Origin: Planctomycetaceae bacterium
GTDB lineage: Bacteria; Planctomycetota; Planctomycetia; Pirellulales; Pirellulaceae
Reading direction: 5' to 3'
DNA: 64,000 nt
NCBI GenBank assembly: GCA_002709225.1
Contig: PAQH01000096.1
Span: forward strand, 1-64,000
Both the position numbers and the translations under genes were made by a program. The notes under the pieces are model-generated. The model was not told the DNA's origin. It searched no databases and saw nothing but the letters and a program-made list of their open reading frames with translations. The stretch's first letter is position 1. Each line of letters opens with the position of its first letter. Shown piece after piece: positions 27,740-36,365 of this stretch.

Positions 27740-30352
27740 ATGACAGAGAACCAGCCAACTTTGGGATCGCGAAAAATCGCCGCGGTGGTTGGTTTCGGTT
27801 TTGTCGCGTTGGCTTCCCTGGCGGTGCGATGGTTGGAGGAAAACCACGTCCATCACCGTTGGCACCAGGAAACGAGCTGGGTGGCGGTGGCGGCGGGATG
27901 TCTGCTAGCGATGGTGGTCGCCGTCCTGTTTGCCACGATCGGGATGCGGTTATTGAATCGTCCGATCGGTGTATTGATGGCAGCTGCTAGTGGTGGTCTG
28001 GCGATGGCGGCCAGTGGCCCGGTGCCCGGTATTCTGGTGGGGGCAGTGACTGGTGGCGTGGTAACCCTTGGCTACGGTCGGATGGCATTTTGGTGGGTAT
28101 GTCGCATTACCGGAATGGTCATGGCTGGCGTGCTAGCAGCGGTTTTACTGCATCGCTTTGGTGTGGCCTCCGGAGTTTTGTCCGAGTTTGCGGTCTGCTG
28201 TGGATTAGCACTGCTTGGGGTAGCGCAATTGTCTGTCGTGATGTATCGGTTTCGAGGGACTGATGATTCGGACCAGCACGCCCGGACACGGGCTGCCGAG
28301 ACGGTCCTGTGTCTCTTGTTAACCTTGCCATTTCTGCCATTGAGTTGGCTGGTGGGATGGCATGTTGACCGGAACTGGCACCTGCAAGAGCTCGTTTCCC
28401 AACGGTCCGGTGAGATTCGTTTCATTGTCCCGTACCGCTGGCAATGGGCACACGCCTGGGAAGGGCGTCCAGTCCGGCATGCCGATTTACAACAGGCGAC
28501 TGTTCGCGATTTGCGCATGATGTCTGAATTAAGTGTGCTGCGCGAGTTGCGTGTGACCGGGTATCGGGGGACGGACTCCCAGTTGCTGGGCGCGCTGCGT
28601 GAGGCGGCTGGTTTGCGGCGTTTGCGGTTGACTGGGGTTCCACGCCGCCGTGAGTCACTGGTGCCCGTATTGACACTACCCGGTTTGCAACGCTGCCAGG
28701 TGGATGACCTCAAGGGCCGCCGAGTGACCGCGATTGCCAACGCGACGAAGGTCCATTTTACAGGCGCATCCATTTCGGACGAGGATTTGTATTGGCTGCG
28801 GGCGGTTCCTGGGATTGAGACGTTGACGATTACCGATTGTCCGCGAGTCAGTGAGGCGGGGCTCGCGGCGATTGGTGAATTAGGCTTGCAGCGTTTGGAA
28901 TTAACGGGAGATTCTCTCACGGACCAAGATCTCCGACCGCTGGCGACCATGCCGCTGAAGTCTTTGAAGCTGAATTGCCCAGGAGTGACAGCACTCGGTT
29001 TGCGTCAATTTGCGCAGCTGCCGGACTTGCAGGTCCTGCAGATCGAGGACCTGAAAATCGATGCGGCCAAGTTGCGGGCGGTTAGTATTATTCCAATGAA
29101 ACGTCTTGTGTTGGGGGGCAAGATCGTAGAACCAGAGGCTCTGGAGCTACTGTGCACGATGAATCTGGAAACGTGTCACTTGTATCCCCCGCTGCGTCTG
29201 CCGGAGGTTGCGCCGCTCTGTCGAATCAAGGGTTTGCGAGGTCTGAGTTTTGTCAGCTCTCAATTCGACCTCCGGTTGATTTCCGGGTTGCGGACGCTGG
29301 GAAGGCAGTACCCAATCCACTTGGAGGTCGGAGTTGCCGAGGCGGATTGGCTGACACTGGCCACGGCAAGCGCTCTGTGTGGAGCATCATTTAGCGCTGA
29401 CAACCGATTGTCGTACGATGGGTCCGCGGTGGAAGGTAATTCGCAGATCTGTCTCTACCAGCCAGCGAACCGCTGGAAAACCCCCGGTATCAGAAAGCAA
29501 CCTGGTAATGTGGTTGAAGATAACACGTTGGTATTGGAAAAGGGGGCCGAGCAGCGGACCGAGGTCGCATGGACTGAGCGCGATATGGCTAGGTGGCGAG
29601 AGCAACTTCAGCCCGAACAACTTGCAGTGGGAATGCCGTTTGTCAACGAAGTCGGTATGCGACTGGTCCCAGTACCGGCGGGGCATTTTTTCATGGGGTT
29701 CGGCGACGGACAGGTGACTGTTGCAGAGCAGGTAGCCAGCCAGCGCCACCCGGTTAGGCTGACCCGCTCATTTTTCATGGGTGCGATGGAGGTGACACAG
29801 GAGCAATTTCAGCAAGTTACAGGTCGACAACGAGGTACTTTTCAGGGTTCGGAGTTGCCAGTTGAAACGGTGACCTGGCAGGAAGCGAATACCTTTTGCC
29901 AGCAGCTCAGCCAGCTTGCCGGTGAACGTGCTGCGGGGCGGCGATATCGGTTACCGACTGAAGCCGAATGGGAGTACGCCTGCCGCGCAGGATCCGATAC
30001 CGAGTACACCTTTGGAAACCGGCTGCAGGACCTAGACCACTACGCATGGCACGTGCTGAATGCCCAGGGTCGGACGCACCAGGTGGGTGGAAAGAGGCCC
30101 AATGCATGGGGCTTATTTGACATGCATGGAAATGTCTACGAATGGGTACAGGACTGGCACAGCGACGATTACTACAGCCAGTCGCCCATCACGGATCCAA
30201 CTGGCCCCAACGATGGCGTGGTGCGTGTGGCCCGTGGTGGCGGATGGGCTTTTGGCGGCTACCGCTGCGCCTTTCGGGCATTTGGAGGGAGCGGTCACTC
30301 CAGCAAGTTTCTGGGATTTCGAGTCGTCTGTGAAACGACCATTGCTCCCTGA
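27740..30352 (+). CDS. Membrane protein with LRRs and a C-terminal formylglycine-generating-enzyme (SUMF1) domain
   Basis: The protein has three parts. Residues 1-225 carry about six hydrophobic membrane helices. Residues 230-530 hold degenerate LRRs (LSVLRELRVTGYRGTDSQL, MPLKSLKLNCPGVTALGL). Residues 630-870 form an FGE-sulfatase/SUMF1 domain with the expected VPAGHFFMG, ATW-like VTWQEANTFC, RLPTEAEWEYACRAG, GNVYEWVQDW and VARGGGWAF motifs. I did not find the copper-binding cysteine pair of true formylglycine-generating enzymes, so it may instead be a ligand-binding version. A GTG lies one codon before the ATG. It stands alone, convergent with the redoxin-like gene. Confidence 0.88.
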   Translation: MTENQPTLGSRKIAAVVGFGFVALASLAVRWLEENHVHHRWHQETSWVAVAAGCLLAMVVAVLFATIGMRLLNRPIGVLMAAASGGLAMAASGPVPGILVGAVTGGVVTLGYGRMAFWWVCRITGMVMAGVLAAVLLHRFGVASGVLSEFAVCCGLALLGVAQLSVVMYRFRGTDDSDQHARTRAAETVLCLLLTLPFLPLSWLVGWHVDRNWHLQELVSQRSGEIRFIVPYRWQWAHAWEGRPVRHADLQQATVRDLRMMSELSVLRELRVTGYRGTDSQLLGALREAAGLRRLRLTGVPRRRESLVPVLTLPGLQRCQVDDLKGRRVTAIANATKVHFTGASISDEDLYWLRAVPGIETLTITDCPRVSEAGLAAIGELGLQRLELTGDSLTDQDLRPLATMPLKSLKLNCPGVTALGLRQFAQLPDLQVLQIEDLKIDAAKLRAVSIIPMKRLVLGGKIVEPEALELLCTMNLETCHLYPPLRLPEVAPLCRIKGLRGLSFVSSQFDLRLISGLRTLGRQYPIHLEVGVAEADWLTLATASALCGASFSADNRLSYDGSAVEGNSQICLYQPANRWKTPGIRKQPGNVVEDNTLVLEKGAEQRTEVAWTERDMARWREQLQPEQLAVGMPFVNEVGMRLVPVPAGHFFMGFGDGQVTVAEQVASQRHPVRLTRSFFMGAMEVTQEQFQQVTGRQRGTFQGSELPVETVTWQEANTFCQQLSQLAGERAAGRRYRLPTEAEWEYACRAGSDTEYTFGNRLQDLDHYAWHVLNAQGRTHQVGGKRPNAWGLFDMHGNVYEWVQDWHSDDYYSQSPITDPTGPNDGVVRVARGGGWAFGGYRCAFRAFGGSGHSSKFLGFRVVCETTIAP

Positions 30353-30369
30353 GTGGTTGTGCCGGACCC

Positions 30370-31719
30370 TTACTCGGTCGTTTTTAGCGTTTTGACGACA
30401 AGGTCATTGAGTTGCTTGAGACCGAGTAGTCGATCGACCGGGTAATGCCCGACATGGTAGTGCACCACCTTTCCGGTTTGATCGAGTACGATCACCAGCG
30501 GCAGCTTGGCGCCCGCTTGTCGAGGGTCTCCCAGCTTCTTCAGAACTCCCTCGGTATCGTGCAGTACCGGGTAGCTGAGATTCATAAACGCGGTCAGCTT
30601 CTTGGCACTGAGTATTGCTGGCCGACGTGACGAGGTGGTTTGCAGGCGTTGGTTGACATTGATGCCGTAAACACCGATTCCTTTGCTCTTGTGTTTTCGG
30701 TAGAGGAAGTCGAGATAGGCAATTTGGCCGTACGGTTCCTCTAGCGGTTTGTCGCGGTAACGCCAGAAGTGCAGGATGGTGACACGGTTTTTCCAGGCTT
30801 GCTGGTCGAATGCGCGGCCCCGGCTATCCACCAGTGGAAAGCTCAGTAGGGGCTTGCCCATCGTTTTTTCCTGCAGTGCGTCGATGGCGCCGGCTCGTCC
30901 TTTTTGAATTTTCGTGTTGCGTTCCGCTTCTTTGAACACCGTTGCCAAGGCCGGTGCGTCGCTGATGGGCTTGGCAAGAGTCGGCAATTGCTTGCGGAGT
31001 AGGCCAAGTTGTTCCGCGCTCCAGACCATTCGGGTGTCCCGCGGCTGGCGTCGCAGTTGTTGGCGCAAACGGAAAAGGATTTCAAATCCACCGGTTGTCG
31101 CAGCCAGTTCTGTGGCGTTTAGCATCTTTGTCTGAGCCAATTCGTATTGCAGTTCGAATTGTTCCCCTTGCCCGATAAAGACGGTTTCGACAACTCGGGC
31201 TACCAAGGGAGATGATTTGTCTCGCCAAACGGTTCGCTTGTGGCCGTAACGGTTTTCAGCCCGGACGATCCAGGAATTGTGACTCGCGACACGCTGGCTG
31301 CCGGTGACTTTGAAGTTCAGTTTTCCCTCTTCCCAGTTGGTGTCACGATCAAGCGTGCGTTTCAAGAACAATAGCGGTGGTACGACCGGCACGATGCTTT
31401 TACCGGCGTCCCGCTGGTAGAGCAGGGCGGGCCATTGTTCTGGCTCGGCACCGGAGGGACCGCGGACCTGTATCCGCCCGAAGTGATCGGTCCAAAGCCA
31501 GTTGCCACGGCCTTCTTCGCTGAGTGTCCAGTACACCGTTGCACTTTCCGCTGTAACATCAACCAGCAGACAGTTGAGCTCAAATGTCTTGCGGGTGATG
31601 ACAGGATCACCTTTGTCAGCTTCAATTTTTCCCCGGAAGGTAAGGTGGGTACCGCTTTCCAGGGCGGTGGGAGCGGCCAGTGCCGCGGTGACTGCAAGTG
31701 TGAGCGTGTGTAAAAACAT
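30370..31719 (-). CDS. Exported redoxin-like protein lacking the catalytic CxxC
   Basis: A signal peptide (MFLHTLTLAVTAALAAPTA) is followed by about 250 residues of beta-rich sequence of unknown type. A C-terminal AhpC/TlpA-like thioredoxin fold begins near VDSRGRAFDQQAWKNRVTILHFWRY. Where TlpA has WCxPC this protein reads HFWRYRDKPLEEP, so both redox cysteines are gone. The rest of the fold is kept (YGINVN, LPLVIVLDQTGKVVHYHVG). The frame also allows an ATG at 31794, but 31719 exposes the signal peptide. A non-catalytic binding role is likely. Confidence 0.8.
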   Translation of the reverse strand: MFLHTLTLAVTAALAAPTALESGTHLTFRGKIEADKGDPVITRKTFELNCLLVDVTAESATVYWTLSEEGRGNWLWTDHFGRIQVRGPSGAEPEQWPALLYQRDAGKSIVPVVPPLLFLKRTLDRDTNWEEGKLNFKVTGSQRVASHNSWIVRAENRYGHKRTVWRDKSSPLVARVVETVFIGQGEQFELQYELAQTKMLNATELAATTGGFEILFRLRQQLRRQPRDTRMVWSAEQLGLLRKQLPTLAKPISDAPALATVFKEAERNTKIQKGRAGAIDALQEKTMGKPLLSFPLVDSRGRAFDQQAWKNRVTILHFWRYRDKPLEEPYGQIAYLDFLYRKHKSKGIGVYGINVNQRLQTTSSRRPAILSAKKLTAFMNLSYPVLHDTEGVLKKLGDPRQAGAKLPLVIVLDQTGKVVHYHVGHYPVDRLLGLKQLNDLVVKTLKTTE

Positions 31720-32095
31720 CAGCGTTCCCGTGTCGATAAAGAGCCGGTGCGAGTTGAGACTGCCCAACGTGAACCGCCGGAATTGAGCCCGCATTCTAGT
31801 GTCGCTGGCGGATTCTGGCGAGTGCAGACCGCTGATCAGATGACACCAGGTCTCTAGGTAATTGGGAATCAGGGCTGTTTGCCATGGGGGTGTGCCGCTT
31901 CACCGCGATTGGCTGCCTGGTGCCCGAGAGGGGTCCGCAGCGCCAGGGGTACGCTATCTGCGCATCGGTTGGTGGGCTGCTGGCGGCCGTGATAGACTGT
32001 CGCTGGAGAGGTGATTTGTAGGCCGGTCGCGCGGACAAATACCGACCGCGACGTTATTAGATTAGCTCGAGACTTGAGTAGGGAAACCGAGCAGC
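31720..32095. other. Intergenic region between divergent genes
   Basis: About 375 bp lies between the divergent redoxin-like and isochorismatase-family genes. I see no gene, repeat or recognisable operator. Confidence 0.35.
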
Positions 32096-33038
32096 ATGCA
32101 ATACGCACAGCAAATGTTCCTGGCGGGAGACCGGAGGGAGAGACGGTTGTTGACTGCCGCAGTGTGGGGGCTGTTGTTGGTAACAGCGTCCCTGGAACTG
32201 GCCGCCGCTGAGCCGCTGAAACCCGCCAGTGTGGAGTCAGCACAGCTCATTTTGAAGACCCGCAAGCGTGTTGAAACCAGCAAAGGAAGTGGTGATTATC
32301 GGGGCGGTTGAGGAGACGCTTCGTTGGGAGGGGAAGCGGACTGCATTTGTGATCTGTGACATGTGGTCGCAGCACTGGTGCAAGGGGGCGACTCGACGTG
32401 TTGCGGAAATGGCGCCACGAATAAATCTCGTCGTCACCGCGGCGCGGCAACGCGGCGTTTTGATCATTCATTGTCCGAGTGGTGGTATGAAGCACTATGA
32501 GAAGACTGGCATGCGTCGGCGTGCGCAACAGGCGCCTCCGGTGAAGACAAAGGTACTACTCAAGGGCTGGTGCCATTTGGATCCACAGCGCGAGGGGGGC
32601 TTGCCCATCGATGACAGCGATGGAGGATGCGATTGTCAGCCGCGTTGCCGTGGCGTGGTATTGAGACCACAGATCGATGCTATCAAGATTCACCCTGAAG
32701 ATGCGATTACCGATAGTGCGGAAGCCTATTATCTGATGCGTGTTCGCGGGATCACAAACGTTGTGGTTATGGGGGTGCACACAAATATGTGTGTGTTGGG
32801 TCGGCCTTTCGGAATTCGGCAGCTGGTTTACCAGGGGCAAAGTGTACTATTGCTGCGCGACCTGACAGACACGATGTACAATTCACGCAGCAAACCATTT
32901 GTGAATCACTTCCGCGGTACCGATCTGGTGGTCGAGCATATTGAGAAGTACTGGTGCCCCACGGTGACAAGTGCTTCTATTCTGGGGGGACAACCACTTC
33001 GGTTCAAAAACGATCCAGGGGTCCGGGCCCAGCGCTAA
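32096..33038 (+). pseudogene. Isochorismatase-family cysteine hydrolase, split by a frameshift
   Basis: Two ORFs in different frames together make one exported protein. The first (32096-32311) supplies a signal peptide (LLTAAVWGLLLVTASLELAAAE) and LKTRKRVETSKGSGDY. The second (open from 32268) continues with AVEETLRWEGKRTAFVICDMW and the full hydrolase with a D-K-C triad: Asp in VICDMW, Lys in IKIHPEDAI and Cys in TNMCVLGRPFGIRQ. Removing one G from the GGGG run at 32301-32304 joins them into about 313 residues. It may be a recent mutation or a sequence error. A TTG at 32147 with GGAGGGAG upstream is an alternative start. Confidence 0.72.
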
Positions 33039-33669
33039 GGCGGGATTGGATATCCGCCAGAATACGTTGTTCGAGCGCGATGTCACGTCCCAGTGGGATC
33101 CAGCCAAGTGTGGTGGAACCGTTTGCCGTAGGATCCTGGTCACCTCTGATCGAGCCATCGTGACGCATGGCTGACCCACCGGCTGTGCCACCTTCCGGTC
33201 GATCGACGTCTTCAAGTTCTTTTTGGACTACCACTTCGATCCGATATCCGGCATCAACGGGGAGCACGCGTACCAGGGCGCTGAGGCGGATTGACTGTAA
33301 GGTCGCTTGCCATGCGTCGAATCGGCTGGTGGAGTCCAAATGCCAAGGTTCGAGCAGGGTGGCAGCGGCTCGGGGTACGGTTTCGATACGACCTTCGGTG
33401 AGGATCTCGCCTGCCAACTTAACCTGTTCTTCACGTTCGATGTCAAAGTAGGTGTCGATGGAATCGACGAGTTGGTTCCAGAGCAGATCACGGTCTGTGA
33501 CACCCACAAAAAGGGGATTGTCCAACAATTGCAGCGACTGGCCAGTCTCGATTGGTGAGAGACCCTGGTGCAGTCCGCAGCCGCTGGCTCCCATCGCGAC
33601 AGTGGCTGCCAACGTCAGTAACTGGGACCCGCGCCGGGCAAACTTGAGGGAGGAACGCAGTGCCAACAT
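33004..33669 (-). CDS. Hypothetical lipoprotein
   Basis: A 221-residue protein starting MLALRSSLKFARRGSQLLTLAATVAMGASGCG. It has a basic n-region, a hydrophobic stretch and a lipobox (GASGC) near residue 31. The rest is a soluble domain that I do not recognise (DNPLFVGVTDRDLLWNQLVDSID, YRIEVVVQKELEDVDRP). Its last 35 bp overlap the end of the convergent isochorismatase-family gene. The track extends it to 33954 through non-signal sequence; ATG 33669 fits. It lies 124 bp downstream of rnhA. Confidence 0.75.
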   Translation of the reverse strand: MLALRSSLKFARRGSQLLTLAATVAMGASGCGLHQGLSPIETGQSLQLLDNPLFVGVTDRDLLWNQLVDSIDTYFDIEREEQVKLAGEILTEGRIETVPRAAATLLEPWHLDSTSRFDAWQATLQSIRLSALVRVLPVDAGYRIEVVVQKELEDVDRPEGGTAGGSAMRHDGSIRGDQDPTANGSTTLGWIPLGRDIALEQRILADIQSRLSAGPGPLDRF

Positions 33670-33793
33670 CGATCGCCAATTTGTGGAGCCAGTAAAAGTG
33701 GGAGGGTATTTCCATCGCGGTTGCGGAGTGTCCTCAAATCGGCGACCTGAGACAAGGTCAGCCGTGGGGAACTCCCGTTGAGCGGGAATGGAC

Positions 33794-34285
33794 CTAGGCG
33801 GGCGCGGCCGGCGGGTCGCCGAGACGGCGATAGGCGGCGACCGCGAGTTCGTCGCAGCGGTCATTTTCCGGGTGACCGCTGTGCCCCGCGACACGCGTGT
33901 AATGCACGTTATGCTGTGCAGAGAGCGCGTCGAGTTGCTGCCATAACTCGACATTCTTTACCGGTACCCATTTACGCGCCCCCTCACGCCGTTGCCAGTT
34001 ATTACTTTTCCATTTGGGCATCCACTCGCTGAGGCCCTTGCCGACATACACACTATCGGTGAAAAGTTCTACCTGACACCTTCGTTTGAGTGCTTGGAGC
34101 CCCTCGATGACCGCCATCAGCTCCATACGATTGTTGGTGGTTTCTACTTCGGCGCCGGAGCGTTCCTGCTCGTGCCCGGTGCGGAGATCTCTCAGGATAT
34201 AGGCCCAGCCGCCAGGTCCGGGGTTTCCACTACATGCCCCGTCGGTAAAGAGGTGAACCAGCCGCGGTTCATGGGAGTCGCTCAA
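33794..34285 (-). CDS. rnhA: Ribonuclease HI
   Basis: RNase HI degrades the RNA of RNA-DNA hybrids. The DEDD catalytic set is visible: Asp in [15 protein letters not shown], Glu in [13 protein letters not shown], Asp in LFTDSVYV and Asp in ENDRCDELA. The handle region [20 protein letters not shown] is typical. At 163 aa it is of normal size. The start is a TTG whose last bases overlap the stop of the upstream sensor kinase (TTGA), with GGAGAG about 8 bases upstream, indicating translational coupling. Confidence 0.95.
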   Translation of the reverse strand: MSDSHEPRLVHLFTDGACSGNPGPGGWAYILRDLRTGHEQERSGAEVETTNNRMELMAVIEGLQALKRRCQVELFTDSVYVGKGLSEWMPKWKSNNWQRREGARKWVPVKNVELWQQLDALSAQHNVHYTRVAGHSGHPENDRCDELAVAAYRRLGDPPAAPA

Positions 34286-36135
34286 GTCACACTCTCCGCT
34301 GTTCCATCTTGCGAGGTGGGTTGCCTGGGAGTGGCCGCGGCAGGTAACGGGTGTTGTGGTGGACTTGCCAGCCCGCGCAACTGGAAGTTTCGACGTGTTG
34401 CTGACGGTGGGGTTGACGAACAGGTCCAGGGAACCGTTACCCAGAACGCGCTGCCTTGTCCCACTTCGCTTTCGAAATAGACGCTGCCGCCGAGCAATTT
34501 ACAGAGTTCTTTGACGATCGAGAGTCCGAGTCCAGTGCCGGAGAATTCTCTGGTGAGTCCGTCTGTGCCGAGTACGCTTTCACTTTGACGGAACTTGTCA
34601 AAAATGGTGGCCCGCTCTTCGCTCGCAATTCCGACTCCAGTGTCGGTGACGATAAGTTTCAGAAGGTCTCCTGGTTTGCGCTCAGCGGAAACGACAATAC
34701 GGCCACCTTCGGGAGTAAATTTAATTGCATTGGAAAGCAAGTTCGTCAGGATTTGTTGGATCTTTGCCTGGTCCTGAAACATCGGCTCCTGGTTTTCGAC
34801 GGTCTGCACATCGAGGTCGATATTTTTTTCCTCGGTGAGCAGTCGGACCATGTCGCATTGAGCGCGCACAACGACACCGATTTGAAATTCGCTCGGTTTA
34901 AGTTCCATCTTCCCGGCTTCGAGTTTTGCCAGGTCCAAGATGTCATTGATCATTTCTAGCAATACGCGTCCCGACGAGCGGATATTCTGCGCGTAGCGAC
35001 GTTGTTTGTCGTCGAGCGATTCGATGCCCTGGAGGACTTCCGAGAATCCGATGATGCTGTTGAGTGGGGTGCGCAGTTCGTGGCTCATGTTGGCCATGAA
35101 GTCATCTTTGAGCCGATTCATCTCGTACAGTCGCATATTGAGCTGAGCGAGCTCGTCCACTTTAGAGTCGAGCTCGTAATTGACTTGTTTGAGTTCACCC
35201 TGCGCATCGGTCATGTGACGTAGCATGCGGTTGAATGACTCCGCAAGCTCCTGGAATTCATCGTTCGTTTGGATTTCGGCGCGGGAGTGAAGTTGGCCGC
35301 TGCTAATGCCGTCGCTGACGTCTCGGAGGTGTTTGAGTGGTTTGACAATGACGTAGCGTACGACCACGTATAGCAGCACGTTGGCCACGAAAACGGTCAC
35401 GATGGCCAGCGTGATCATGATTGCCCGGGCTTTATTAATCGCCCCTTGTGTTTCGGTATAAGGGACAATCACTTTGATAACGTGAAAAGGCCGCGTTGCC
35501 CCACCAGTGGCAACACCTTCGGAAGCCGCGATCGCTCCTGTTTCCTGCAACGTCGAGTGGCAGTCCGTGCAGTTGCGACTCCAGTAGATCGGTTCGTAGT
35601 AATGGTATTCCGAGCGGTCGGGCGAGCGGCGTTGTTCGAACAGTCGCGAATTAGGCAGAATCTGGAGCCCTTCCGTTTGTGGTGGTTCTTCTTCGGTAAG
35701 GTCTTTTTCGTTCTCGAGCAGTTGTTTCTGATGCTGTTGTTCCAGGTCACGCAATATTTGCCATTCCTGCATGTCTTTCGTGGCGGGCACCTTGGCGTGT
35801 TCCAGTTGAGTGATCAAGGACTGGCTTTCTAGCTTCAGAATCTCATAGGTGAATACCTGACGTCCTTCAAATTCCGCGCTCAGTTGCTCGGTCCAGACAC
35901 GGGCTTCTGGGTTGGGGTCGGTTTCGAAGCTGATGAAGTGAGACCGCATCAGTAACATGACGACATGGTCGCTGGCTTTATTTCGGGTGGCTTCGATGAC
36001 CAGATTTTCTGCGACGCGGTTGACCCAGAAAAAAGCGGTGGCGATCAAGACGAGCAGGCAGAAACCAAAAAGCAGACGGCATTTTCGCTCGAGGTTTGTT
36101 TCCCCGAGAACGCGTTTGATCGATCGATAGCCCAT
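34282..36135 (-). CDS. Sensor histidine kinase with periplasmic c-type haem domain
   Basis: Residues 20-42 and 237-262 are membrane helices. The ~195-residue region between them is extracytoplasmic and contains a CTDCH haem-c site at 189-193 with [13 protein letters not shown] before it, like the Tll0287/DUF3365 haem sensor fold. A HAMP domain (263-315), a coiled coil, HisKA with SHELRTP (phosphorylated His352) and a HATPase with LSNAIKF, DTGVGI and GTGLGLSIV follow. It probably senses redox state, O2 or NO through haem. No response regulator is adjacent. It is translated together with rnhA. Confidence 0.92.
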   Translation of the reverse strand: MGYRSIKRVLGETNLERKCRLLFGFCLLVLIATAFFWVNRVAENLVIEATRNKASDHVVMLLMRSHFISFETDPNPEARVWTEQLSAEFEGRQVFTYEILKLESQSLITQLEHAKVPATKDMQEWQILRDLEQQHQKQLLENEKDLTEEEPPQTEGLQILPNSRLFEQRRSPDRSEYHYYEPIYWSRNCTDCHSTLQETGAIAASEGVATGGATRPFHVIKVIVPYTETQGAINKARAIMITLAIVTVFVANVLLYVVVRYVIVKPLKHLRDVSDGISSGQLHSRAEIQTNDEFQELAESFNRMLRHMTDAQGELKQVNYELDSKVDELAQLNMRLYEMNRLKDDFMANMSHELRTPLNSIIGFSEVLQGIESLDDKQRRYAQNIRSSGRVLLEMINDILDLAKLEAGKMELKPSEFQIGVVVRAQCDMVRLLTEEKNIDLDVQTVENQEPMFQDQAKIQQILTNLLSNAIKFTPEGGRIVVSAERKPGDLLKLIVTDTGVGIASEERATIFDKFRQSESVLGTDGLTREFSGTGLGLSIVKELCKLLGGSVYFESEVGQGSAFWVTVPWTCSSTPPSATRRNFQLRGLASPPQHPLPAAATPRQPTSQDGTAESVT

Positions 36136-36365
36136 TGCGTGCTGCCGAGACTCACGATACCGAACAGAGCTAGATTATTCTAAGAGCCCTGCTGGCTTCC
36201 GGCCAGTGCAATCTGTCGAACGCACTTGTGCGGGCCTTCCGGTAACGCGGCTACATGCCAATCGCCGCAGTTCGTACAATGAGCTAAGGCGTCGTGTTCT
36301 CGGGGGCCGCCTGGGGTGAGTTCTATGCGGGATGGGTGCCAGGAAATGTTGTTAGGCGGCCTAGA

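Noticed and set aside
28072-28950. 292-aa minus-strand ORF
   Set aside because: Antisense shadow of the membrane-LRR-FGE gene with Arg/Ser-rich composition.
32305-32320. Selenocysteine at the TGA ending the first isochorismatase ORF
   Set aside because: Translation past that TGA in the same frame is not homologous and soon stops again; the homologous continuation is in another frame, so this is a frameshift.
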